In this document: positions 5,141 through 5,239 of the stretch, one piece after another
How the letters are laid out: every line of letters starts with the position of its first letter
Position numbering within the stretch: the first letter of the stretch is position 1
Source: Deltaproteobacteria bacterium
GTDB taxonomy: Bacteria > Desulfobacterota > UBA8473
Direction: 5' to 3'
Assembly (NCBI GenBank): GCA_030623035.1
Contig: JAUXFK010000204.1
Coordinates: forward strand, 1 to 5,239
Length of the DNA stretch: 5,239 nucleotides
Position numbers and translations under genes: made by a program
The notes under the pieces: generated by a model
Told to the model about the DNA's origin: nothing
What the model saw: only the letters and a program-made list of their open reading frames with translations
The model's database searches: none

Positions 5141-5239
5141 GCTTCAACGACGGTCAAATTTTAATGCGTGTGCTGTCTGAGCGTCTTAGTGAGAGTTAAG
5201 AAAGAACAGAGAATTACCTTACATTTTATCTCTGAGATA
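5141..5239. other. Non-coding stretch at the right edge
   Basis: These 99 bases hold no convincing ORF or RNA gene on either strand. With 4918-5140 they complete a 322-base gene-free region made up of the nrdR leader, the MITE-like element and this stretch. The final 13 bases (TATCTCTGAGATA, 5227-5239) are a perfect palindrome around a central T and may be half of a longer structure cut by the window edge. The segment around 5175-5200 (GAGCGTCTTAGTGAGAG) vaguely resembles a dispersed intergenic repeat, but only one copy is present here. Confidence 0.4.

Overview
The window is a compact, leftward-transcribed (minus strand) gene cluster for riboflavin biosynthesis, from a moderately AT-rich bacterium. 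In transcription order it reads nrdR (4917 to 4438), ribD (4431 to 3334), ribE (3325 to 2675), ribBA (2651 to 1446), ribH (1228 to 758), nusB (701 to 267), then a short ORF resembling the N-terminal domain of M17 leucyl aminopeptidases (319 to 23). The order nrdR-ribD-ribE-ribBA-ribH-nusB, the RibE C-terminal tail ending FLNKHGF, and two short inverted-repeat elements of a type I associate with Deltaproteobacteria together suggest the Desulfobacterota (former Deltaproteobacteria). That placement is inferred from gene order and recalled sequence style, not from a search.

The genes form one functional unit. RibBA makes both precursors: it converts GTP to the diaminopyrimidine and ribulose 5-phosphate to dihydroxybutanone phosphate. 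RibD deaminates and reduces the pyrimidine, RibH condenses it with the butanone to give lumazine, and RibE dismutates lumazine to riboflavin. The dephosphorylation step and the FAD synthetase are not in this window. NrdR (a repressor of ribonucleotide reductase genes) and NusB (an antitermination factor) are housekeeping partners that often travel with this cluster. Gaps between nrdR, ribD, ribE and ribBA are 6, 8 and 23 bases, so a single transcript is likely.

Two stretches break the tight packing. Between ribBA and ribH lie 217 bases, mostly a 159-bp MITE-like element (1242-1400) with near-perfect 19-bp terminal inverted repeats and a strong internal hairpin. It ends only 3 bases upstream of the ribH Shine-Dalgarno sequence. 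Upstream of nrdR lies a second, unrelated MITE-like element (5004-5140), with 21-bp imperfect ends and an inner 28-bp inverted repeat. The operon promoter should lie in the 86 bases between that element and nrdR, or inside the element. The last 99 bases (5141-5239) hold no gene that I can see.

No FMN riboswitch is recognisable. I found no defence, CRISPR or otherwise novel protein system. The points worth a second look are the two non-coding elements that break into an essential operon, and the apparently truncated or frameshifted M17-like ORF at the left end.
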